Source: Lytechinus pictus (Eukaryota; Echinodermata; Echinoidea; Temnopleuroida; Toxopneustidae). From it: a DNA stretch of 64,000 nt. How positions within the stretch are numbered: position 1 is the stretch's first letter; each line of letters begins with the position of its first letter. The notes under the pieces were generated by a model that was not told the DNA's origin, searched no databases, and saw only the letters and a program-made list of their open reading frames with translations. The translations under genes and the position numbers were made by a program. Of the stretch, positions 13,703 to 26,600 are shown in pieces. The stretch lies in NCBI RefSeq assembly GCF_037042905.1, contig NC_087251.1, forward strand, positions 45,656,873 to 45,720,872. The letters run 5' to 3'.

Positions 13703-15032
13703 CAGGGAAGTGTTATAGAAGGAAATGAAACTCGAAAAGTAAGATTTTATTGCCCCCTTTAGGCAAATCCGAAGTGAAATTGAGAGGGGACACCCTGCTG
13801 ATAACTGCTGATAAGTCTCTCACCAGCCCCCAAAATACCCCTGCAGGCCGCAATGATTACGCAACCAAGGCTTACTTTTATCGCTTTCCCTGCCTCGCTC
13901 CTAATCTCCGCTCTCCTAGCCAAACGACTTCGTCTTTTGATCTCACTACCTCGGAGCCGATAACATGACGTCATTTACATGATTTCTCAATAGCTGAGTT
14001 CAGAGTGAAAAGTTATATGTACACGTTTTGGCTGCGCACTACTCTGTTGATTGCTGTAGACATGCGTAGTTATCACATTCGCACCCAGTGTATTCTAACG
14101 ATTCAGCCGATATCTCATTCATCAAATTCACCCTTCGTATACCGGAGTAACAATGTTTGTTATCTATTTGTTTACATTTTTGTATATGATATGATATATA
14201 GATTTCATTGTATGACCCGCTAATCTTGGCTATTCTTCTGTTATATGTAAGTGAAGAGGAATAAAATATCTTTATGATGGTAGTTGTCTCATTGGCGTGT
14301 TCTCGCGTGCCTAAAAGTTATGGTACTTCAAAGTTGGTTGATTTTCACCGAAATCTCCAGTTTGGCCGTTGATCGACTCGATTCGAGCGCCACGCGTGCA
14401 CGGAAAGCGACTTTCGTGCAGCTGAATAATGGTATAAGATTGCATGGAAATGACCATGATTTATTTATTTCAGTTTATGTTCCATTATTAAATCATTAAA
14501 TGCTGTGTTTGGTGGGCTTTGGGAAGTTTCATTTTAAGTTCAGTTTCGATGGGAACGATTTTGCGTGCGGCTCAGGCTGCACAGCTACCGGGATAGCGTA
14601 GGCCCGGAGCGCAGGCTTACGAGGTGTATACCAGGGAAGTGTTAGCAATTGGACAGCTTGGTCCGCGACATTGAATCAAATTTTCCGTAGACGGAATGTC
14701 ACATGTGCAAACAGATGATGCCAAGTCGCTGACTTCCCAAACGGAGGGCTCTAACAGCAATTCTTCGTCGAGAATATCGTCAATGTCACTGTACTGTGTT
14801 TACATTCGGCGTCCATCTTAGCAGACAAGCCTATCCCATATTGCACTGCGCGAGTCCTGTACTTCCGCCTACTGTCGCGACCGTGAGCGGACTTTACGAC
14901 CGACCGCAGGGGATCATTTTACGAGCTTACCTGATAGAGTGGGATTAAGCCAATTATGGAGAATAACAACGGCTCCGCGCATGCTACAAAGGGAACTTTT
15001 CGAGTTTCATTTCCTTCTATAACACTTCCCTG
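13703..15032. mobile_element. hAT-like non-autonomous element (1.33 kb)
   Basis: It starts CAGGGAAGTGTTATAGAAGG and ends with the exact inverse; the terminal repeats run over ~40 bp. CATGCAC is duplicated on both sides (13696-13702 and 15033-15039). CAGGG termini with a 7-8 bp duplication fit the hAT superfamily. The interior is noticeably CG-richer than its surroundings, has a further internal terminus (14633) and no transposase frame. A perfect CRE palindrome TGACGTCA lies at 13966. Confidence 0.8.
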
Positions 15033-15069
15033 CATGCACCACCCAAACCCAAACCATTCATGGACAGTC

Positions 15070-15484
15070 AGAGGCCGTTCTCATTACGCTTTCTAAAACT
15101 TGTTTACTGGAAACCGATTCAGGAAACCACTTTGGAAGATCGATTTGCTAGCGTTCCCACTTGATCACACGAAAGCGGTTTTCAAAATCACTTCACGTAA
15201 AGCGCTCTTGTTGCTATGGAAACGCTCTCAGTGGGGTGACACGTTTCGCGCGAAATTCAAAACCGCAGCATAGGCATTCTACACCTGTCGTGTGGAGTAG
15301 CGCGCTCAAAATTTGCGAAGATTGCTTCCCGAAGAACGGTTATGTCCTCACTTACGCTAAAACCAGTTTAACGAGGCAAAGTGATCTTGAGAAGATCGCT
15401 TCCAAGACCGCTTTGACCGTTCTCACTACGCGTTAAACTAGTTCCCACTAAACTAGTTTTAGGAACGTAGTGAGAACAGCCTCT
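15070..15484. mobile_element. MITE with AGAGGC(C/T)GTTCTCA termini (415 bp)
   Basis: The left end AGAGGCCGTTCTCATTACGC is mirrored on the right as AGAGGCTGTTCTCACTACG on the opposite strand. A smaller hairpin at 15419-15475 repeats the end motif. An X-box-like GTTGCTATGGAAAC sits at 15210. Confidence 0.7.
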
Positions 15485-16549
15485 TTCAGTCTGCCAGATG
15501 ACTGGAGGGGGACTTCTCGCTGCTCTCAAATGACCCATTCACGCTGCATGCCTCTGAAATCTACAGTATTTATATGGAGCCCTGACAATTGGGTGTGTTG
15601 TCACTGCCTCAAATATTATACTGATTCCTTGTTGTCCTTACCCCTGCAGAGCGGTGTTTGCTCTCTTATAACTGAATAAATTCTTAGTGCATATATTCGT
15701 GGGGAAACTCACTAAGAATTTCCACTAATTTTGTAATCCAACTGCCCGGAAACCACTATTGAATTTTCCAAAAAAAATTGCAGTAAGATTAAAATGTGGT
15801 TTTCTAACAATCACGCATAAAAATCACTTTGTGGTTTATATATGGAAATCGAAAACAAATGAATACCACTTGATTTTCAAAATAAATGCAATAGGCATAT
15901 TTGTAGGGCCTGATAATAACAAAACTATCAGGCATGTATGTACAGTACATGTAACTACAGTATTGTGACATGAATTCAAAATTGTGTTTATAGGCCTAGA
16001 TACATGTACAATAGACTTGTTTTTCTCCTACACTGTAGTAACATTTTAAAAAATGAGCCATTCTTTTTAAAGTATTCTTTTATTGCTTCTCCCAGTAAAT
16101 ACAAACATAAACTGGCTTCATAAATGTCATCACTTCATTAATGATACATCATAACTTCATAAAAGCAATGGAACTTTGCTCAATTTGTCAACCCCCCCCC
16201 CCCCTCCATCCCCACCCCAACCAAGCTGAATTCAAGTGTCAACAAGCAAGTGGTGGCCTACCAAGATCAAGGTCTATCAACAGCCTTGAGCATTGTCCTT
16301 ACAAAGATTTATTTTGTCAAATGCAAACTATGCAGGAATGCGCATATGACCCACGGGCCACAGCCTTAGATCACTATCCACAGAGGTGACCAATCGCTCC
16401 AACTCTGTATGAATATGAAGTTTAACCTGTCTGTCCGATACCGTCACAGCAATAGAACTTTACCTATTTTTATTCAAAGCTTAGATTCACAGTTCTTTCA
16501 TTTTTTTTTCAAAGGAAAATTTTCATACAGTTTAATTCTTACACTTCTA

Positions 16550-17098
16550 CCCTTTTTACACACGCTAAAATTTCCTTAACCCTGTACTATAGGTGGGGCT
16601 AAATTGCCATTTAGCCCCACCTATAGTACGGGGTTAAGCTTAGCCCACTTTCTTTTTACACAGCATTTTTGCAAAGTGGGCTAACCCCACCTTTAGTACG
16701 GGATTATTTGGCCCTGCAAAAAAGCAGGGTTATCCCAGCAATTGCGGTGCTAAGAGCGATAGTACGGGGTTAAGATCGCTAGTGTAAAACGAAAGTGGGC
16801 TAAGCTTAACCCCGTACTATAGGTGGGGCTAAATGGCAATTTAGCCCCACCTATAGTACGGGGTTAAGGAAATTTTAGCGTGTGTAAAAAGGTACGAGTG
16901 AAGTACTTGTACTACGAATGATCGACAAAAACCACTAGTCCGGGGTTAGCGAGTTTCGTGTGTGAAAAGCAAGCATTCCTTATCCGGGGTTAGCGATAAC
17001 AATTTGGCATGTGTGAAAAGGAAAAATAATAGTACGGGGTTAAGGATAGTACGGGGTTAGCGATAGTCCGGGGTTAAGAAAATCCTGTGTAAAAAGGG
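16550..17098 (+). mobile_element. Fold-back element family A, copy 2 (549 bp)
   Basis: Same termini, TA flank and internal layout as the copy at 6568, in the same orientation and nearly identical base for base except for a ~40 bp divergent spacer around 16895-16935. The high identity implies recent mobility or local conversion. Confidence 0.85.
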
Positions 17099-17549
17099 TA
17101 TAATAGTACAGATATACATGTAGATATAGGTCTGCATGTACGTATGGCATGTTGAACAATCAAAATCAGCCTTCAGAAGATACAGATTTATTTTGTTCAT
17201 TTCAGAATAGTCAAAACCTTAAACTTCTGATTAAGTGACAGGATACCATCAGGGCTGACTGTACCAATAAGAAATACTTATAAAGAAAAATGGTGAGAAT
17301 TTTTGTGTTTTAAAGTCCAGAAAATTTGTTTATTTCTCTGATTGATTTGGTACATGTACATTACAGAGTTTCAATTTTTTTAGCAATTTATATGGACAAA
17401 AAGATTAACAGGATTTTTTTTCTTATTCTACTTTCAGCGATACATGACTATAAAAGTCTGACATGAAATTAAACCTAAAACAATCGGCTCATTCAATCTA
17501 CATGAAAGAGAAAGGATTTTGATACATTAGAGAAAAAGGTGCGACTTAC

Positions 17550-17661
17550 CAGATAAAATGACTTGATTTTCTTCATCAAGGAATCCAGATTCTGTATGCG
17601 TAGATTGATATCACCGTTGACCTCCCCGTTGACCCTTAGGGATGATGACGGTCTGGTGTCA
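17550..17661 (-). CDS. CCDC88: CCDC88 coding exon 3 (residues 46-83)
   Basis: The acceptor is ctgttacag and the donor gtaagtcg. Translation after completing Ile46 begins DTRPSSSLRVNGEVNGDINL and ends LDSLMKKIKSFYL. This is equivalent to the RVNKKVNNDASLR...IKFYY region of girdin. The exon ends in phase 0. No convincing exon 4 was found to the left. Confidence 0.85.
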
Positions 17662-20600
17662 CTGTAACAGATTCAATAATATGATATAGATTAAGAAATT
17701 GTCATTAATATAACTACAGCCTACAAATATTTGTACATGGACATGGAGATAATTATGTGGTTCTAAAGTCATAGCATTAGCAAATGATTTTTTCTTATCG
17801 TTTAAGACCATGGTGGTGATTTTTCTTCATATAATTTTGGGGGCAAAATGGCTATTAAAAACTAAATCATCAATGGAAAAAGCACTGACTACAGAGGGGT
17901 AGTATTGTCACTGAACTTCACTGGAATTCAAAAAAAAAATAGGAGTCAACTGCAAGAAATTAGTTCAAATAATAATCTAATCCCATAGATCTGCCTTCAT
18001 GGAAAATAATATGAATTTAGGAATTACTAGTACCCAGAACAGGGATTTCTGAAGTCGGTTTCATTCTAATTTTTGTATGCCAGGGGCCAATTTCATAAAA
18101 GATTAAAACAATTATGAATATAATTAATATGCCATTATAATGCTAACTACCAATAAAAGGCAAGGTTATCATGGTAGTTTCCATAATGGTATTTAAAATT
18201 ACCATAATTGATAACTTATAACCAGTTCAGACGAGCAGAAGAAGCGCCCCGGATCAGACGAGAAACTGTTCTTTGTTTTAACAACAGTATAAAGTCCAGA
18301 TGAACAGATTTATTTTCTCTTTGTAATTTGTCTTTCTTCCTGGATGAATCAAAACATGAAGTTTATCATAATTGTAACTATTTTTATGAAATAGGCATCT
18401 GGGATATACATGTACAGTAGGAAGTGTACACCACAAGTTTCTAAAGAAATAAAAAGTACAACATAGAACTATAATATCATATCACCTGAAACCAGATTTC
18501 CCACATAGGTTCGAATTCATTTTCTCATCGTCCCCTTCCCATTCTTATTCAAGCAATCTGCTCATAATGACAATCCTTCTCCTGCAAACTGTAAATGTTA
18601 AATTATTTGGTAGCAGATCATATTTGTTTAGAATGACTTTTTATTTAGTCATTATTTTTCTTTATGATTCATGCCAAATATCAATTACCAATATGTTATG
18701 TTTGTTACATGTATGTAATGAAAAATGTATTTATACGAATGTTATGAACGCAGAAGAAAACAATAAATTAAATCAAATCAAATCTATGCTATATACAATA
18801 CTTGTACATGAACATGCAAGAAGGGATTGCTTTATTTCTCCAAAGTGTACGATGTTAAGAACGCAGCAACTTGTGTGACAGGGGAAATCCCCTGGGAAGG
18901 TAGGGGGCTTTAGTATATACATGTATCAGCCAGCAAGCAGTGAACAGCTCTCAACCAAAACAAATCTGTGTTGAAGCACAAGTGGAAGTGAAACCAGGCC
19001 AGAATGTAATCCCTTATCACAGATCTGCCAGATTAGCTATGGCTTGAAATATCTTGTTTATCTTTCAGAAAGGGATTGAAATGCCTTATTTATCAGGAAG
19101 GCATGTCTACATAGGTGGTTTCAGACCGCCTCGAAGTTCGCCAGTTCCAGGTATTCTCTGATCGGGAAATTTACCCCGATCAGAAAATACCAGGTATTAT
19201 GGCGGTGTGAAAGCAAACTACGCGTAATATCCCCGAAAGAAAATACCCGATAAATAGTAGGTACTTGGCGAAATTACGAGAACTTTCGCGGGGATTTTTC
19301 CAAGGTCGTGGGTATTTTGGCGGTCTGAAAGCAAATTACGGGAACTTTTAGCCCAGCGTGTCGTTGGGTGCGCCGCCGTGCATGGGTTGCTGCTGGGCTA
19401 GTGATTTTGAATTTCGCGCCTTGCTGCTTATCAGACCATACTGCGCATGCTCGTAACTTCAGGAACTTATGCCGAAGGGTATGTTTCAGGGCGGTATGAA
19501 TGCATGAATAATTAATGGGTATTTTTCAGCCTAAAAAAGTTCTCTAATTTAACGGGGATTATTGTGATCGAGGCGGTTTGAAACCACCTATTGATATCTT
19601 ATTACAGTCTACCAGAGGCTAGTGCACTATACATGTAGCTGGGCAAATTGCTTGTGCACACATACACCAGCAATAGGCCAATCGATAGGGGTTACCCAAA
19701 TTGCCATCATACCACATATGTGCAGACAGTCATGGCAAAACGCAAAAGTGAGATTTCATGTATCAAAAAGAAGCAAATAAATGCATCACCATGGTGTTTG
19801 TACATTTATAGGCCTACATATAATTTTTATTCATAGGCTTATATATCAAAATTTGCCTTCATTGTAGAAGAATCATGTAAGGTAATTCAAATTCAGTCAC
19901 CTGCTTCCATTTACCAGTATAGGCCTATTAAATACATCATTTGAATGTTAAAGTTTAGTGAACTACATGTATATATAGGCCTATAGATGCATATATGTGA
20001 TCATAATCACACTCAAGAAATCCAGATAATTCAATTCAAGATTTTGTCACTTTGATAATGTAGTGCATTGTATACCATTACGACATGATGGCCGCAGCCA
20101 GCACAATTACAAATTCCTTAACCACACAGTGACATTACAACAACATATGCTGTGGCTAGGTACCACATGTACATTACATCAATTGGTCTATCTTTGTAGG
20201 CCCTACACTATTCTAAATGTATACCAATGGGCAAGAGCGGCAGCAGACAGCACACACATGTTTGAACTGCTGCTTGGCGGACTGGGCCAGCCTAGAAACT
20301 AATTAGTTTTGAACGTGAAGCAGGAGAGAGAACGGCCCATACTACGCACACCAGACCCATCTCATCACCACACTTCCAACGGCCCAATATTTACGCAAGA
20401 CTCTCGCGCAAACAGTCGAATGCCCGAGATAATGAAATTGCAGGATCGGACTTCGTAATGATATTGATTTTAGCCCACAAATTAGGTGGCATCGTTGTCC
20501 TTCAGCCTTCCACCTATTTTGAAATTTATATTTTTCAAAGTTTCTAAAACTCTTTGTTATAGATATAGCCTTGGTAATAATAAATGTCCACATGACTGGA

Positions 20601-23600
20601 TACAAGTATAGGACGAGGAAGGAGTGCTCCATTTTATTAAAATACAAAAAAAAGCTAGATGATTTTCTTGTTTAGTCCATCAATATGTCCATATTCCCAT
20701 TCCATCTCATTAAAGTTCTACAAGTACTATACACATGTACAGGTATTTGTACCTGAAGTACCACAGTACTATTAAATTCATATAAAGTGAAACAGTACAG
20801 ATGTACTTTGCATTTGACTGTCCCTTCCTTGCTTGACTGTACTTTTATTTATTTTTATTGGCAATGGATTGAATTAAATGTTTTAAGCTTGACTTAAAGC
20901 CATATTCATTCTACATACATGTATACATGTATGAGCTTGCAGATACATGTATGAAATATATCTAAATTTACCTTTACCAACCATTTCAACTAAGAAGACT
21001 ACCAGTAATCAAAATACATAAGACAATAGGGGGTGTTGTAAGAAAATATTTGCGATCAATTGCAAATATTCTGTTGCAATTTTACAACTGATAGATCACC
21101 GTTAGCTGTAGCAAATCAGATTAAACTTCTTGTTTCAAGGAGCAAAATAGCAATCAATCACTAATTTGCAATTAACTGCAAGACATACAGTATGATTGAT
21201 TTAGGGACCGAAAATTGACTTGCAATTGATCGCAAGTTTCTTGCAACACCCCATTAGACAGGGAACACATATCAAAACAATATTCTGTGTACATGTACAG
21301 TACATAAAAAAGTGTGAAAAGTGTATACATGTACATGTATGTATTGTACATTACATTGTGCAGATACATGTACATTACACTGTACTACAGTACATTGTAC
21401 TGTACATGGTGTGTTTGTATGCAAGTAGTGAGATTATGAGAATGAGTTAAAAGATAATTATCTTTGCTCCTTTGCTAGTGCTTCTAATTCCAGGCCCATT
21501 TCCCAGGCCATGCATGATATACAGTTGACTTTGAACCAGTAATTCATCTGGCATATTATCTGAGAATGCAGGAATTTATTTGCCCGAGGGAATTCACCTC
21601 ATCAAAGTGCATCAAATACTCTAGCAAAATTGATTTTTAAAAGGCATTTTTAGAAAATATTGATTTATAGTTCGCACTCTCATGTATAGTCACAAATGGT
21701 GAAGTGTACACACCATGCATGACCAAACACAGTACATGTACATGACTACATTGTACCTGCATAATAATTTCTGTAATATATAACATCTACCTGTACATAT
21801 TTTCTAATATGCTCATAATTTTTAGATACATGTACACATACTAGTACTATTGTGTACCATTGAAAATTTCTTGCTCATTTGAATAACCTTCCCTGTATTA
21901 AAAAAAAGGGTAAGTCCACGCTGAATTCATGTTGGCATACAAAATCGTATATAATCATATGAATAACAAAAGATGAAAATGATGTCTGGTGAATATCCAT
22001 TCATGACTTAAAAAAATATAATCCATGTATTCTGTGGTGTCTCCCTTATTTAATATAGGCCAACATCATATTCATATTGCCAATCCACAATGCTTCATAA
22101 ATCATGATCTTGTTTGAAATAATGTGCATGATAATGAATGCATGCATACAATTAGTTTTTCCATTTCCAACAAAATGACAGTCACACTAATAGTAAGAAA
22201 TTTTCATTTGGGCCTTCATTATACAGGCCTACATGTAGGTGTATGGGGGAGAGCGCTGCATGCTCACATGTGACATTATATTGAAACCCCTGCCATACTG
22301 TACTTCACAATTTTAATCTTTGATAGATTTTTCATCAAACCCCATTAGGCTAATAGTAATACAGGTATGTCTTTTTTTGTTTTCCTGTTTCATTCGAACC
22401 TAATTGACTCTCAGCGTGAACTTCCCCTTTAAACCCAGCAGACTAATGCATACTGTGAATGCAATAGGTGAGTGAGTCACTCCTTACACGAATGATTTTA
22501 CATACCATTACAACACACCGGGAATATCCCCAAAAACATACATGTGCATCCATAAGCTAGAACATGAATGTATCAGACAGAAACAAGAGAGATGACATTG
22601 AGGAGTAGGGGAGGGGATAAGAGGCATGTACGTACACACGTTCGGGGGGGGGGGGGGGGGGGCATTTGATGAAACAAGTGATTTTCACTTACTTTTTTGC
22701 TCTGAGCCATTCAGATACAATGATTTCAGTAACTTATAACAAATAGGGACTACATTTATATGGTGAAAAGGAATTACTGACTAAAATCACTACTTACTAC
22801 GATCACTATTTTGTTTTAATGAAATGCTTCACTAAAAGAGGTTTGGAGAATAAAGAGAAAAGGAGATACAGAGGGATAGAACAAGCAGAAGTATGCATAG
22901 AGACTGATGGGAGAAGAGGAGGATGAGAGCGAGATGGAGCGAGTGAAGGAGAGACATTTGATACCAATGAATGGTGAAGCATCTCTCACTTGGGCTATAG
23001 AATAACCCCCTCCTGGAATTCTTGTATGCATTACTGCCATTCACTCACACTCAGTCAGGAGTAGGCCTCCTTTTTGATGAATTCGGGAGTATACATGTAG
23101 TTTTCCATTGGTAATACTATACCAAAAAACATAGAGAATTTAACGAACAAATTTAACAAGACCAAGTGGTGGAGGGGGGGGGGCATGGATTGCATTTTAT
23201 ACTTGATTTCATTTATAAAAATGCCAAATTGCATGGAATACCATCTAACCAATTAACATGTAGTTCATTTCTTGTTGTTGATTTAATATCAGTTGTGTAT
23301 TTGCTCTTCCATTAGCAAGTCCACAATTGTAAACGCTTCTTACAGAGTAAACAAAGAGGTTTGCTGTGAGCAAAATGCATGTATTAGTAATTGTAATACA
23401 TGTACATACAAATATATGTACATGTCTCTTTTAATATGCAGAGCCATACAAGTACATGTACATTACCAAGCTTTATACATGACATGTAAGAAGCAATCAC
23501 ACACCAACCCACATGAATAATCTGCATAGAAATAATGAACCCAGTTTAGGATGTTTTCAAATCACGAGTCATGCATTCTTGACTTATCTATCAATATTTG

Positions 23601-26600
23601 TGATGGTCATTCTTCTGACTAAAGTAGTCGCAATTCCATGGCAACAATGCAAATAATTTGGCTCACTGGGTAATTGCCAAGGACGCCACACTGTACTTGT
23701 TGATTTCTGAGCTTCACTGGGGGGGAGTTTGGGGACACGCCCACCCAAGGAAAATGAGTGATTCACTGTTTATCATACATGTAGGCCTATAGTATTGATT
23801 TAGCCTACTGTACCTGTACTGTATCACTGTCCTACAGCACTTCACAGTCCATTTACAATATCTATGATTAATTATCTATGATACTGTATTTGTAATATAC
23901 ATTGTAGTTCGAAATAATCACATGGTTTCTTCTTCTTTATCAGTAGCAGAAATAGGGGCAGGTCTTAAATTTCAATATTTTCTAAGACAATGCCACTTTT
24001 CCATACAGCCCATTTTATTTATTTTTTTTAAATGAAGAAAAAAAATACAAAAGGGCAGAACAAATATCCCAGGCAAATCCAAGCAATGTGGGGGAAGTTA
24101 CAAATTGATGCAGAGGTTCGAACCCTGGTCACGTCTTTCGGATGGTGACGTTAAATGTCGGTCCCAGGTGTAAATAATCATATCTGATTGATATACATGT
24201 CTGACAAAACTCAAATACACACACATGCTCAGGCCAATGAGAGGGGCATCATGATGGCCAGTCAACGGGACATCCACACAGTGAAAAAAATACACGGGGG
24301 CGGCGGGCGAATTCGCCCCGGAAATGCCTAAAGTCGCCCTCGAAATCACCCAAAATCATGCTTTCGGGGGCGACATAAAATCTGAATGTCGCCCCCGAAA
24401 TTATTGCCGAGTGATAACAACTCAACGACCCACTAGCGCCATATGCTAGAGCTCCACTTACCATTTAAAAATCATCCAAAATCCACACTCAAAATCATGA
24501 ATAAGCCTTGAAAATAGCGAGGAGCGCAGTTTCAAATTCCGAAGTTGCGTCTTTTTTTCTGTACCATGTATTTTCACACACATGGTACCAGGTATGGAAA
24601 AAAAAATGAACGTGACGGTCGGGAAACAGTTGCATGTATAGGGGTCCATTATGACTACCACCATGTGCAATTTCTAATGCACATGTTGTTTCCCCTACAG
24701 TTATCACAATTCTGTGATAAAATAATTCGAGTCTAGTAACCTATCATTGGTGAGTTGTCATTCGGCTTTGCTTTTCAAAACGGCCTATTAACATCCAAAA
24801 TAACTTACCTTATTTATTAATTATAACTTAAAAATCAATTGTTTTATTTTTCTCGGGGATGTGGTAAATATCAGACAATAAATCATCAAACAAAGCTCCA
24901 TCTATTTTACAAGGCCGGCGGCAGGCGCACGCATTGGCGCTTGTATTAGCTAGGCAGTCTGAGCTCTGTCTCTCTGCCAGAGCTCTGGGGGACAATTCGC
25001 TCAGTAAAGGCCTCAATGATGGTGATTTTCTGTTTCAGACAGAGTTTACATTTCGGGTATATTATTCAAAACTGCCAATAAAGTTTGATGATTTCTTCAT
25101 TGTCATGTATATTTAAGTTCTTAATGAATACATTCTCACCAAATTTAGACTCCCTCATAGAGAAATGCAGTTTTCATGGAGATCTGCGTTTTCAAAGAAC
25201 TTCACGAAAAGTTAGGGTATGTGATAATGTGGGCCTTTATTACATGTACACTGTATATGGCCTAGTACAGGGAATAGACTGAGAAGAAATTACATATTGA
25301 ATTCATTTATATCCATGTCCAACTCACAGTCACACCCACACACACACACACCCACCCACACACACACACCCAAGATTCTAAGCATGAAAAAAATAACTTA
25401 AAAAATCATACAATATTAAACAAAAAGTAATAATTGATAAGTGAACAATTAATCCTCAAAATACAAAAAAGTAGCATTCAAAAAGAGCCCCCGAAATGCA
25501 AAAAGGAGCCCCCGAAAGGTAAAAATGGAGCCCCCGAAATTTGACAAAAAATTTAAAATGGAGCCCCCGAAAAAAAAAAAATAATTTTTTCCCTGCATCC
25601 ACAGCCATGCCCCCACCCCACTGACCATTCAGTGAAGCCCCACCCCCTCCCTCTCACCCTATATGACATGGATGTACTACATGATGGACTCTCCACCTTA
25701 AATTAAATTTGAAAGCCTTTTCTTGCGTGAGTGATGTTCAATCAGCCATATCCTTCACCAGCTAGCTAGGCCCAAGGAATTCCCCTCACAGCTTGAGAAG
25801 CCAGTAAAGCTTCTTTGACTCCCAGCAGTGTCTCTGACATTTTGAGGGATGAGAAATTAAATGAAGGGGAATCAGAGCTCATCATGGCTTTAACACCTCC
25901 CCAGCGAGCCCCTTACTCAACTGCCACCTTCGTCTTTTTCATCTGACTCCAACCACTGCTGGTTTACATGGTTATTTTGGTGCATGTAAATAAGTGCATG
26001 TAGATAAGTGTAGGTCAGTATAAAGCAGTCATATCATTTATGATCTCAGGCTTTACACATCATGTACATAAACACATGGTAAAATATACAAGTATTGTAC
26101 ATCCAGATACCATTTACGATGTATACCCTTCAAACTTTGATGAGGCCTTCATACTGTGTTACATTTTCTCTATAGCTATTTATGATACATTTCGTATTAC
26201 AATCAATGTGGTATATCTTTTCTCTATTCATCTGTTTTGTTTTTTTGTTTTTTATGAAAGTATACATGTAGCTGGAAATCATGTAGGCCTACATGTACAT
26301 ATATTTGTATATATACTGTTCTTTTGTTTAGATCTCTTTTTATCTGAACAAAAATGTTGATATAAAGATGTTCAGCAAATATGATTAGATTGGAGTACGC
26401 ACCATCCTGATCATTACCATCATCATAAAAAAATGTTTCTTTTAATCTCCAGGATAGAGTTAACATGTATATAATTAGAGCCTAGCTAGATATCGTTGAA
26501 TGACACTTACTATACAGCAGCAACACGTAATGTACCCTACATTGGATATCCTGTGCGAGTTAAACAGGTTTCCGGGATGATGTTATTCTAATTTGTTCTA

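Larger units (their letters stand above)
1..17549 (-). other. CCDC88 intron 3 (or later gene body), no exon recognised
   Basis: A 17.5 kb stretch after the exon 3 donor. The next conserved HOOK segment (the L-P-N-V-hydrophobic region of CCDC88) was looked for by eye on the minus strand and not seen, so the intron probably extends beyond the window. The stretch holds a SINE, several MITEs, two large fold-backs and dense TACATGTA words, listed separately. The remainder shows only short ORFs with no recognisable homology. Confidence 0.55.
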
